Source of the DNA: CAZRXG01 sp964603985
GTDB taxonomy: Bacteria > Chloroflexota > Anaerolineae > Aggregatilineales > UBA3940
Direction: 5' to 3'
Assembly (NCBI GenBank): GCA_964603985.1
Contig: CAZRXG010000007.1
Coordinates: 1-64,000 of the forward strand
DNA: 64,000 nucleotides
The position numbers were made by a program, and so were the translations under genes. Positions 22,502 through 30,352 of the stretch are shown one piece after another; the stretch's first letter is position 1, and every line of letters begins with the position of its first letter. The notes under the pieces are model-generated. The model did no database searches, had not been told where the DNA came from, and saw nothing but the letters and a program-made list of their open reading frames with translations.

Positions 22502-23305
22502 ATGTCAATGCCATCCAAATGGCTCCCGTCAGTGGAAACGATCCAGGCCAACCTTGTCTTTGCTCGCCTGATGTGGCACAGCCGCTGGCCTTCACCGCGC
22601 ACGGCTGTGCGGCTGTTCGTCACGGCGTTCCTGGTAGGAGTGGCGGGCGCCGTGATTCTGCTGGTCACCAACCTGGTCTTCCTCACCGACATCGGAGAAG
22701 TGGTCGTCCTGGGCAGCCTGGCGGTTGCCCTCCTCAGCCCGCCGGTTGCCGCGCTGGTGACCGTCATCACCACCGTGACCGACGTACAAAGTGAGGCCTA
22801 CCGGTTGATGCGGGTCAGCCTCCTGCCCAAAGAAGAGATCGTGTCGGGCTACCTCTACGCCGCGCTATACCGGCTGCGGCTGCTGTGGGTGCTGGTGTTC
22901 GGGCTGCTGCTGCCACTGGCTGCCATCCTCCTCGCCGCCAGCCTCCTGTTCGACACCGGTCTAATCGGTATTCCTGGGGTATTATTTGTGCTTGCTGTCT
23001 GGTTGACCGGGGCGGCGATGGGCTGTGCCCTCAACTGGCTGGCGGTGTACATCGCCGTGTGGCAATCACTGCGCTGGGAACAGGTCGGACCGGCAATCGC
23101 TGCCGTCATTGTATTGTTCGCCGGGATTGAGGTGTTGGGATGTGTGGCCCTACCTCTGGTTTACTGGCTGATGTTCACCCGTGCTGTCCAAACCAGGTCG
23201 GTAGTTTCGCTCATCTGCTTCCCCGTATTCATCCTCTACTTCGTGGGTGCATCCGTCTGCGTCCTGGCCAACGTGATACGCGAAAAAGCCGAAGGCTGCA
23301 TCTGA
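22502..23305 (+). CDS. Array membrane protein 3
   Basis: 267 aa. It starts MSMPSKWLPSVETIQANLVF, the standard N-terminus of copies 3-9, with CGGAG in the short upstream leader. Conserved inside segments are DVQSEAYRLMRVSLLPKEE, IVSGYLYAALYRLRLLWVLV, and NWLAVYIAVWQSLRWEQVG. The loop after helix 1 (TNLVFLTDIGEVV) is related to copies 4 and 5. The loop after helix 3 (SLLFDTGLIGIPG) is its own. The C-terminal section (LPLVYWLMF, then SVVSLICFPVF, tail IREKAEGCI) pairs with copy 8. Confidence 0.88.
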   Translation: MSMPSKWLPSVETIQANLVFARLMWHSRWPSPRTAVRLFVTAFLVGVAGAVILLVTNLVFLTDIGEVVVLGSLAVALLSPPVAALVTVITTVTDVQSEAYRLMRVSLLPKEEIVSGYLYAALYRLRLLWVLVFGLLLPLAAILLAASLLFDTGLIGIPGVLFVLAVWLTGAAMGCALNWLAVYIAVWQSLRWEQVGPAIAAVIVLFAGIEVLGCVALPLVYWLMFTRAVQTRSVVSLICFPVFILYFVGASVCVLANVIREKAEGCI

Positions 23306-23334
23306 ACCAGCCCGCCCAGACCGGAGCACGTGTC

Positions 23335-24150
23335 ATGTCAATGCCATTCAAATGGCTCCCGTCGGTGGAAGCGATCCGGGACAACGTCGTCTTCGTTCGC
23401 CTGACACGTCACAGCCGCTGGCCCTCACCGCGCACGACCGTGTGGCTGTTCGGTGTGGCGTTCCTGGTGGGGATGGGGGGCGCTGTGATCCTGCTGTTCA
23501 CCGACCCGGCCTTCCACACTGACATCGGAGAATTGGTCGGCACAGTGATCGTCCTGGGCGGGCTGGCGGTCGCCTTCCTCAGCCCGCCGGTCGCCGCCGT
23601 GATAACCGTCATTACCACCGCCGCCGACGTGCAAAGTGAGGCCTACCAGTTGATGAGGGTGAGCCTCCTGCCCAGGGAAGAGATCGTGTTGGGCTACATC
23701 TACGCTGCGCTGTACCGGCTGCGGCTGCTGTGGGTGCTGGCGTTCGGATGGTCCCTGTTGTCTATAGCTGTTGTCATATTTCTCCTCGGACCGCCGTATC
23801 AGGGTGATCCAGTTGCCGTGCCTGTCCTTGTAGTGATGGTCGCCCTCCTCGTGTGGTTCATTAGCATGGTGATGGGGGCCGCCGTGAACTGGCTGGCGGT
23901 GTGCATCGCCGTGTGGCAGTCGTTGCGCTGGAAACGCGTTGGGATCGCGATCATCACCGCACTGGCAATGTTAAGTGCAACAGGAGGGGTGCTGACCTGT
24001 GCCTCATGTCTCGCCTTCGCCTGGATAGCCAGTGCGAGTGGGGCAGTAGTGGCGCTTATCTGCTATCCTGTAACCTTCTTCTTCCTCGTGAGAATATCCG
24101 TCTCCGGCCTGACCAAGATGATACGCAAGAAAGCCGAAGGCTGCATCTGA
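23335..24150 (+). CDS. Array membrane protein 4
   Basis: 271 aa from ATG 23335 (MSMPFKWLPSVEAIRDNVVF). The first third is almost identical to copy 5, including LFGVAFLVGMGGAVILLFTD and the loop DPAFHTDIGELVGT. The conserved inside motif is AADVQSEAYQLMRVSLLPRE. The loop after helix 3 is LGPPYQGDPVAVPV, which pairs with copy 8 and not with copy 5. The end VALICYPVTFFFLVRISVSG and tail MIRKKAEGCI also pair with copy 8. The gene is therefore a visible mosaic. Confidence 0.88.
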   Translation: MSMPFKWLPSVEAIRDNVVFVRLTRHSRWPSPRTTVWLFGVAFLVGMGGAVILLFTDPAFHTDIGELVGTVIVLGGLAVAFLSPPVAAVITVITTAADVQSEAYQLMRVSLLPREEIVLGYIYAALYRLRLLWVLAFGWSLLSIAVVIFLLGPPYQGDPVAVPVLVVMVALLVWFISMVMGAAVNWLAVCIAVWQSLRWKRVGIAIITALAMLSATGGVLTCASCLAFAWIASASGAVVALICYPVTFFFLVRISVSGLTKMIRKKAEGCI

Positions 24151-24179
24151 GCCAGCCCGCGCGGATCGGAGTACGTGTT

Positions 24180-24998
24180 ATGTCAATGCCACCCAAATGG
24201 CTCCCGTCAGTGGAAGCGATCCGGGACAACATCGTCTTCGTTCGCCTGACACGTCACAGCCGCTGGCCTTCGTTGCAGACGACCATGCGGCTGTTCGGTG
24301 TGGCGTTCCTGGTGGGAATGGGGGGCGCTGTGATCCTGCTGTTCACCGACCCGGCCTTCCACACCGACATCGGAGAATTGGTCGGCACAGTGATCGTCGT
24401 GAGCGGGTTGGCGGTCGCCTTCCTCAGCCCGCCGGTCGTCGCCGTAATAACCGTCATCGCGACCGTGACCAACATGCGAAGTGAAGTCCACCGGTTGATG
24501 CAGGTAAGCCCCCTGCCCAGGGAAGAGATCGTGTCGGGCTACATCTACGCTGCGCTGTACCGGCTGCGGCTGCTGTGGGTGCTGGCGTTCGGGTTGCTGC
24601 CACCGCCGGTGGCCGTTCTCCTCACCGGTGACATCCTGCTCGACACCTATACGGGCGGTATCCCCATCATGGTGGTATTGGCTGCGCCTGTCATTTGGTT
24701 GATCGGCGTGATGGAGGGCGTCGCCGTGAACTGGGTGGCGGTGTGCATCGCCGTGTGGCAGTCGCTGCGCCGGAAATGCGTTGGAATCGCGATCATCACC
24801 ACACTGGCACTGTTAAGTGCAACAGGAGGGTTGTTGTCCTGTGCCTCATGTTTCGCCCTCGACTGGGTGGCCAATAGAGAAGTGGGTGATGCGGCGGCGG
24901 CGCTTGTCTGCTGCCTGATACACTCCCTGCCTATTATGGGGTATGCTATCCCTGCACTGACCTACACAATACGCAAGAAAGCCAAAGACTGTATCTGA
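24180..24998 (+). CDS. Array membrane protein 5
   Basis: 272 aa from ATG 24180 (MSMPPKWLPSVEAIRDNIVF). Its first part is near-identical to copy 4. The loop after helix 3 (GDILLDTYTGGIPIMVVLA) is shared with copies 6 and 9. The last part (LLSCASCFALDWV, then ALVCCLIHSLPIMGYAIPAL) pairs with copy 9. The inside motif is partly eroded: TNMRSEVHRLMQVSPLPREE in place of TDVQSEAYxLMRVSLLPREE. The tail is IRKKAKDCI. Confidence 0.88.
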   Translation: MSMPPKWLPSVEAIRDNIVFVRLTRHSRWPSLQTTMRLFGVAFLVGMGGAVILLFTDPAFHTDIGELVGTVIVVSGLAVAFLSPPVVAVITVIATVTNMRSEVHRLMQVSPLPREEIVSGYIYAALYRLRLLWVLAFGLLPPPVAVLLTGDILLDTYTGGIPIMVVLAAPVIWLIGVMEGVAVNWVAVCIAVWQSLRRKCVGIAIITTLALLSATGGLLSCASCFALDWVANREVGDAAAALVCCLIHSLPIMGYAIPALTYTIRKKAKDCI

Positions 24999-25026
24999 AC
25001 CGGCCCGCCCAGACGGAGCACGTGCC

Positions 25027-25770
25027 ATGTCAAAGCCATCCAAATGGCTTCCGTCAATGGAAGCGATCCAGACCAACGCCGTCTTCGCCCGCCTGACGCG
25101 GCACAGCCGTTGGCCCTCGCTGCGCACGACCGTGCGGCTGTTCGGTGCGGCGCTCCTGGTAGGGGCGGGGGGGGCTGTGGCCCTGCTGGTCGTCGGCCCG
25201 ACTCTCACCCCTGCCACCGCAGAGCTGTTAGGTTATGTGTTCATCCTGAGCGGGTTGGCAGTCGTCCTCCTCAGCCCGCCGGTCGCCGCGCTGGTGACCA
25301 TCATCACCACTGTGACCGACGTGCAAAGTGAAGCCTACCAGTTGATGCGGATGAGCCTCCTGCCCAAAGAAGAGATCGTGTCGGGCTACATTTATGCTGC
25401 GCTGTACCGGCTGCGGCTGCTGTGGGTGCTGGCGTTCGGGCTGCTGTCGCCGCCGGTGGTCGTCATCCTCGCCGGTGACATCCTGCTCGACGCCCATACG
25501 GGCGGTATCCCCATCATGGTGGTATTGGCTGCGCCTGCCATTTGGTCGATCGGCGTGATGGAGGGCATCGCTGCGAACTGGGTGGCGGCGTGTATCGCCG
25601 TGTGGCAGGCGCTGCGTAAAAAACGCATAGAAATCGCGATCATCACCACACTGGCACTGTTGAGTGTAACAGGATTGCTGATTCCCCTGGCCGTGTCACT
25701 CGCTCTCATGGGCTACGTAATCCCCAGACTGACCGACACGATACGCAAGAAAGCCGAAGGCTGCATCTGA
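25027..25770 (+). CDS. Array membrane protein 6
   Basis: 247 aa, starting MSKPSKWLPSMEAIQTNAVF. The loop after helix 1 (GPTLTPATAELLGYVF) pairs with copy 8. The loop after helix 3 (GDILLDAHTGGIPIMVVLA) pairs with copies 5 and 9. The shortened C-terminal section (LLIPLAVSLALMGYVIPRLT) resembles copy 2. Inside motifs are intact: DVQSEAYQLMRMSLLPKEE and NWVAACIAVWQALRKKRIE. The tail is IRKKAEGCI. Confidence 0.88.
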   Translation: MSKPSKWLPSMEAIQTNAVFARLTRHSRWPSLRTTVRLFGAALLVGAGGAVALLVVGPTLTPATAELLGYVFILSGLAVVLLSPPVAALVTIITTVTDVQSEAYQLMRMSLLPKEEIVSGYIYAALYRLRLLWVLAFGLLSPPVVVILAGDILLDAHTGGIPIMVVLAAPAIWSIGVMEGIAANWVAACIAVWQALRKKRIEIAIITTLALLSVTGLLIPLAVSLALMGYVIPRLTDTIRKKAEGCI

Positions 25771-25799
25771 ACCAGCCTGCCGAGACCGGAGCACGTGCC

Positions 25800-26549
25800 A
25801 TGTCAATGCCATCCAAATGGCTTTCGTCAATGGAAACGATCCAGGCCAACCCTGTCTTTGCCCACATGACGTGGCACAGCCGCTGGCCCTCGCTGCGCAC
25901 GACCGTGTGGCTGTTCATCGCCGCGGTACTGGTGGGGACGGGAGGCACCGCGGCCCTGCTGTTCGTCGATCCGCCCCTCAACACCCCCAGCGCACAACTG
26001 GCTGCCAGCGTGATCGTCCTGAGCGGTCTGGCGGTTGTCCTCCTCAGCCCTCCGGTCGCCGCCGTGATGACCACCATCGCGACCGTGACCGACGTGCAAA
26101 GCGAAGCCTACCGGTTGATGCAGGTGAGCCTCCTGCCCAAGGAAGAGATCGTGTCGGGCTACCTCTACGCCGCGCTGTACCGGCTGCGGCTGCTATGGGT
26201 GCTGGCGTTTGGATTGTTCCCGCCACTCACGGCAGTTGTCACAATTTACTCATGGTCTTGGGATGGGCCTGTCTCTGCAGCAGTTAATGCACTCATCATG
26301 TGGATCATTGGTATGGCGCTGGGCTATGCTCTCAACCGGTTGGCGGTGTGCTTTGGTGTGTGGCAGTCATTGCGCAGCAGACGCATCGGCCCGGCGGTCA
26401 CCACCGTCATGGTAATACTCGGCAGTGTAGAGGTGTTGGTGTGCGCAGCATGTTGGTTTGGGTACGCGGGACTGTATTTCTGCCCGGCATATATCCTTAC
26501 CCTCATGATTGTCTTCCTTGCCTATCTGACTGACAAGATACGCAGATAA
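25800..26549 (+). CDS. Array membrane protein 7
   Basis: 249 aa, starting MSMPSKWLSSMETIQANPVF. The loop after helix 1 (DPPLNTPSAQLAASVIVLS) pairs with copy 9. The loop after helix 3 (YSWSWDGPVSAAVNA) is related to copy 2. The second inside loop is NRLAVCFGVWQSLRSRRIG. It lacks the usual K-A-E-G-C-I ending and stops at LTDKIRR; directly after the stop the DNA still reads CTGCATCTGA, the codons that end the other copies. A point change or small deletion has therefore truncated the tail. Confidence 0.86.
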   Translation: MSMPSKWLSSMETIQANPVFAHMTWHSRWPSLRTTVWLFIAAVLVGTGGTAALLFVDPPLNTPSAQLAASVIVLSGLAVVLLSPPVAAVMTTIATVTDVQSEAYRLMQVSLLPKEEIVSGYLYAALYRLRLLWVLAFGLFPPLTAVVTIYSWSWDGPVSAAVNALIMWIIGMALGYALNRLAVCFGVWQSLRSRRIGPAVTTVMVILGSVEVLVCAACWFGYAGLYFCPAYILTLMIVFLAYLTDKIRR

Positions 26550-26588
26550 ACTGCATCTGAGCCGACCCGACAGATCGGAGCACGCATC

Positions 26589-27389
26589 ATGTCAATGCCA
26601 TCCAAATGGCTTCCGTCAATGGAAACGATCCAGGACAACATCGTTTTCGCCCACATGACGCGGCACAGCCGCTGGCCCTCGCTGCGCACGACCGTGTGGC
26701 TGTTCATCGCCGCGGTATTGGTGGGGATAGGGAGCGCTGTGGCGTTGCTGGTCGTCGGCCCGACTCTCCCCCCCGCCATCGCAGAGCCATTGGATTACGT
26801 GTTCACCTCGATCTGGTTGGTGGTTGCCCTCCTCAGCCCACCGGTCGCCGCGCTGGTGACCACCATCACCACCGTGACCGACGTGCAGAGTGAAGCCTAC
26901 CGGTTGGTGCGGGTGAGTCTCTTGCCCAGGGAGGAGATCGTGTCGGGCCACATCTACGCTGCGCTGTACCGGCTGCGGCTGCTGTGGGTGCTGGTGCTCG
27001 GACTGTTCCTGTTGTCTACAACCGTTGACGTAGCGTTCTTAACGCTACCGTATCAGGGTTATCCGGTTGCCACTTCCGTCCTTGACCTCGTAGCGTGGTT
27101 CCTCGGCGTCGTTACAGGTATCGCCGTGAACTGGCTGGCGGTGTGCTTTGGTGTATGGCAGGCGCTGCGTTGGAAGTACGTCGGACGGGCAGTCGGAGCC
27201 TTCGTGGTAATGTTCGTGTTGGGATATCCGGCCCTGGTCCTGGTCTACCGGTCGATGTTCAACTATGTTGTAAATACCACATCGGTGGCCTCGCTTATCT
27301 GCTTCCTCGTATCCTTCTTCTTCTCCGTGAGTATATCCGTCTACGGCCTGACCAAGGTGATACGCGAAAAAGCCAAAGACTGTATCTGA
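26589..27389 (+). CDS. Array membrane protein 8
   Basis: 266 aa, starting MSMPSKWLPSMETIQDNIVF. The loop after helix 1 (GPTLPPAIAEPLDYVF) pairs with copy 6. The loop after helix 3 (LTLPYQGYPVATSV) pairs with copy 4. The C-terminal section (LVYRSMFNYVVNTTSVASLI, then SVSISVYGLTKVIREKAKDC) pairs with copies 3 and 4. Inside motifs are DVQSEAYRLVRVSLLPREE and NWLAVCFGVWQALRWKYVG. Confidence 0.88.
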   Translation: MSMPSKWLPSMETIQDNIVFAHMTRHSRWPSLRTTVWLFIAAVLVGIGSAVALLVVGPTLPPAIAEPLDYVFTSIWLVVALLSPPVAALVTTITTVTDVQSEAYRLVRVSLLPREEIVSGHIYAALYRLRLLWVLVLGLFLLSTTVDVAFLTLPYQGYPVATSVLDLVAWFLGVVTGIAVNWLAVCFGVWQALRWKYVGRAVGAFVVMFVLGYPALVLVYRSMFNYVVNTTSVASLICFLVSFFFSVSISVYGLTKVIREKAKDCI

Positions 27390-27418
27390 ACCAGCCTGCT
27401 CAGACCGGAGCACGCATC

Positions 27419-28237
27419 ATGTCAATACCATCCATATGGCTTTCGTCAATAGAAATGATCCAGGCCAACCGCGTCTTCGCCCGCCTGACGCGGCACAGCC
27501 GTTGGCCCTCACCGCGCACGACCGTGTGGCTGTTCGTAGCGGCGCTCCTGGTGGGGATAGGGAGCGCTGTGGCGCTGCTGGTCGTCGATCCGTCCCTCAA
27601 CACCCCCCTCGCGCAACTGATTACCAACGTGATCGCCCTGAGCGGGTTGGCGGTCGCGCTCCTCAGCCCGCCGGTCGCCGCACTGGTGACCGTCATCGCG
27701 ACCGTGACTGACGTCCAAAGTGAAGCCTACGAGTTGATGCGGGTGAGCCTCCTGCCCAGGGAAGAGATCGTGTCGGGCTACCTCTACGCCGCGCTGTACC
27801 GGCTGCGGCTGCTGTGGGTGCTGGCGCTTGGGCTTTTGCCGCCGCCTGTGGCCATCCTCCTCGCCGGTGACATCCTGCTCGACGCCTCTACGGACGGTAT
27901 CCCCATCATGGTGGTATTGGCTGCGCCTGCCGTCTGGCTGATCAGCGTGGCGGTGGGCGTTGCCGTGAACTGGCTGGCGGTGTGCATCGCCGTGTGGCAG
28001 GCGCTGTGCTGGAAACGCGTCGGGATCGCGAGCATCAACACACTGGCAATGCTGGGTGTAATGGGAGGGCTACTGTCCTGCGCCTCATGTCCCGCCCTCA
28101 CCTGGGTAACCAGTATAGAAGTGGGTGGGGCGGTAGCGGTGCTTATCTGCTGCCTGATATACTTCCTTCATATTATAGGGTATGCTCTCCCTGCACTGAC
28201 CAAGGCGATACGCAAAAAAGCCGAAGGCTGCATCTGA
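27419..28237 (+). CDS. Array membrane protein 9
   Basis: 272 aa from ATG 27419 (MSIPSIWLSSIEMIQANRVF). The loop after helix 1 (DPSLNTPLAQLITNVI) pairs with copy 7. The loop after helix 3 (GDILLDASTDGIPIMVVLA) and the last section (LLSCASCPALTWV, then LICCLIYFLHIIGYALPAL) pair with copies 5 and 6. Inside motifs are DVQSEAYELMRVSLLPREE and NWLAVCIAVWQALCWKRVG. The tail is IRKKAEGCI. It ends the array; the next gene, a MoeA fusion, starts 71 bp later. Confidence 0.88.
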   Translation: MSIPSIWLSSIEMIQANRVFARLTRHSRWPSPRTTVWLFVAALLVGIGSAVALLVVDPSLNTPLAQLITNVIALSGLAVALLSPPVAALVTVIATVTDVQSEAYELMRVSLLPREEIVSGYLYAALYRLRLLWVLALGLLPPPVAILLAGDILLDASTDGIPIMVVLAAPAVWLISVAVGVAVNWLAVCIAVWQALCWKRVGIASINTLAMLGVMGGLLSCASCPALTWVTSIEVGGAVAVLICCLIYFLHIIGYALPALTKAIRKKAEGCI

Positions 28238-28261
28238 GCCAGCCCACTTGATGCGCCGCGT

Positions 28262-28267
28262 TATAAT
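28262..28267 (+). promoter_or_regulatory. Candidate -10 box for the MoeA-fusion gene
   Basis: TATAAT lies 41 nt ahead of the ATG at 28309 in the only gap after the array. No convincing -35 box was seen at 16-18 bp. Confidence 0.4.
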
Positions 28268-28308
28268 CAAGCCAACCCTATCCGATCAGACATCACCGGT
28301 GATCTGCC

Positions 28309-30309
28309 ATGACCAGAAAACGCAGCGTCTACCTTGAAGACCTCCCCATGACCGACGCCTGGACGCGCTTTACCGCTGCGCTCGACGCCGCCGGACTGTG
28401 GGAGCCTTTCCCCGGCGAGGACGTGCCCCTCTCCGAGGCGCGGGGACGCGTCACCGCCGGGCCGGTGTGGGCGGCCCTGTCCGCGCCGCACTACCACGCC
28501 AGCGCGATGGACGGCTACGCCGTGCGCGCCCGCGATACGCAGGGTGCAACCGAGGCCAGTCCGGTCACGCTGCACCTGATCGCAGACGAGGCCGACCTGG
28601 AGCGCGTCGAGCGCCCGGCCATGGCCTGCAACACCGGCCACCCGCTGCCTGTCTGGGCGGACGCCGTGATCATGATCGAGCACGTCCAGCCCGGCCAGAG
28701 TGAGGGCGACCTGCTGATCCGCGCGCCCGTCGCCCCCTGGCAGCACGTCCGCGCCATGGGTGAGGACATGGTCGCCACCGAGCTGGTACTGCCCGCCAAC
28801 CACACGCTGCGCCCGGTCGATCTGGGTGCGGTCGCGGGCAGCGGGCACGCGACCATCGCCGTGCGCCGCCAGCCGCGCGTCGCCGTCGTCCCCACCGGCT
28901 CGGAGCTGGTCGACATCGAGGCGGCGGCGAGAGGCGAGATCGAGCGCGGCCAGATCATCGAGTACAACAGTCTTGTGCTCGCGGCTCAGGTCGAGGCGTG
29001 GGGCGGGCGGGCGACGCGTTGGGCCATCGTCCCCGACGACTACGACTCGCTGCTGTTCGCCGTCCGCGAGGCCGCAGGGGCGCACGACCTGGTGCTGGTC
29101 AACGCCGGGTCGAGCGCGGGCAGCGAGGATTACACGGCGCACGTGGTGCGCGAGCTGGGCGAGGTGCTGGTGCACGGCATCGCCGTCCGGCCCGGCCACC
29201 CGGTGATCTTCGGCATGGTCGACGTGCCCGCCGGGCCGGGCGAGGGCCGGAAGCGCGTCCCCGTGATCGGCGTGCCGGGTTATCCCGTCTCGGCGGCGCT
29301 GACCGGCGAGATCTTCGTCGAGCCGCTGCTCTCGCGCTGGTTGGGGCGCACTCCCCACGAGCCGCCCACCTTGCGGGCGACGATCAGCCGTAAGATCGTC
29401 TCGCCGCCCGGTGACGACGAGTACGCCCGCGTCACGGTGGGCCGGGTCGGCGATGCCGTCATCGCGACACCGCTGCCGCGCGGGGCGGGCGTGATCTCGT
29501 CGCTGGTGCGCGCCGACGGCATCGTGCGCATCCCGCGCTTCTCCGAGGGCGTCAACATGGGCGACGAGGTGACCGTCCACCTCTACCGCGCTCCCGACCA
29601 GATCGCGCGCACCATCGTCGCCATTGGCTCGCACGATATGACGCTCGACCTGCTGGCGCAGTTCCTGGCCGAGCGCGCGCCCGGCCACCGGCTGACCTCG
29701 GCCAATGTGGGCAGTCTGGGCGGGTTGATCGCGCTCAAGCGCGGCGAGGCTCACTTAGGCGGATCGCACCTGCTCGACCCGGCGACCGGCGACTACAACT
29801 GGCCGTACATTGACCAGTATCTGCCGGATCGTGACGTGGTGCTGGTGACACACGTCCGCCGCGAGCAGGGGTTGATCGTGCCGCCCGGCAACCCGAAGCG
29901 CATCGCCGCGTTCGACGACCTGGCACGTGAGGACGTGCTGTTCGTCAACCGGCAGCGCGGGGCGGGCACGCGCCTGCTGCTCGATTACGAGCTAGACCGG
30001 CGGGGAATTGCGCCGGAGGGGGTGCGGGGCTACGATAGGGAGGAATACACCCACCTGGCGGTCGCGGCGGCGGTCGCCAGCGGGACGGCGGACTGCGGGC
30101 TGGGGGTGCGGGCTGCCGCGCGCGCGCTGGGGCTGGACTTCGTGGCGGTGGGCTGGGAGCGCTACGACCTGGTCATCCCGCGCGAGCACTACGAGAGCGA
30201 CTTGCTCCAGCCGTTGCTGGCCCTGCATCACGACGAGGCGTTCCGCGCGGCGGTGGCGGCGCTGCCGGGGTATGACGTGGAGGAGATGGGGAGGGTGGTG
30301 GGGCGGTGA
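28309..30309 (+). CDS. MoeA fused to a substrate-binding-protein-like domain
   Basis: 666 aa. Residues 1 to about 430 are a complete MoeA: HYHASAMDGYAVRARD near residue 64, VVPTGSELVDIE near 195, LVNAGSSAGSEDYTAHVV near 262, IGVPGYPVSAALTGE near 320 and a C-terminal beta domain. Residues from about 440 to the end follow the periplasmic-binding-protein-like domain seen in some MoeA proteins (PF12727 type): IGSHDMTLDLLAQFLAER, ANVGSLGGLIALKRGEAHLG, FVNRQRGAGTRLLLDYEL and VASGTADCGLGVRAAA. This domain probably senses molybdate, tungstate or a cofactor form. It complements the single-domain moeA at 7083-8318; the two may serve different metals. Confidence 0.93.
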   Translation: MTRKRSVYLEDLPMTDAWTRFTAALDAAGLWEPFPGEDVPLSEARGRVTAGPVWAALSAPHYHASAMDGYAVRARDTQGATEASPVTLHLIADEADLERVERPAMACNTGHPLPVWADAVIMIEHVQPGQSEGDLLIRAPVAPWQHVRAMGEDMVATELVLPANHTLRPVDLGAVAGSGHATIAVRRQPRVAVVPTGSELVDIEAAARGEIERGQIIEYNSLVLAAQVEAWGGRATRWAIVPDDYDSLLFAVREAAGAHDLVLVNAGSSAGSEDYTAHVVRELGEVLVHGIAVRPGHPVIFGMVDVPAGPGEGRKRVPVIGVPGYPVSAALTGEIFVEPLLSRWLGRTPHEPPTLRATISRKIVSPPGDDEYARVTVGRVGDAVIATPLPRGAGVISSLVRADGIVRIPRFSEGVNMGDEVTVHLYRAPDQIARTIVAIGSHDMTLDLLAQFLAERAPGHRLTSANVGSLGGLIALKRGEAHLGGSHLLDPATGDYNWPYIDQYLPDRDVVLVTHVRREQGLIVPPGNPKRIAAFDDLAREDVLFVNRQRGAGTRLLLDYELDRRGIAPEGVRGYDREEYTHLAVAAAVASGTADCGLGVRAAARALGLDFVAVGWERYDLVIPREHYESDLLQPLLALHHDEAFRAAVAALPGYDVEEMGRVVGR

Positions 30310-30352
30310 TTGTAGAGCGTTCGGCACTAGATAGCCTGTACAGGACTCCGAT

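Noticed and set aside
21728..28237. A regularly spaced repeat pattern that could be taken for a CRISPR array
   Set aside because: The period is about 750-830 bp and the repeats are whole genes with conserved junctions, not short repeats with unique spacers.
28267..29754. A 495-codon open frame on the minus strand
   Set aside because: It is antisense to the MoeA fusion. Its translation is rich in His, Gln, Arg and Asp with no domain, as expected for a shadow frame in GC-rich DNA.
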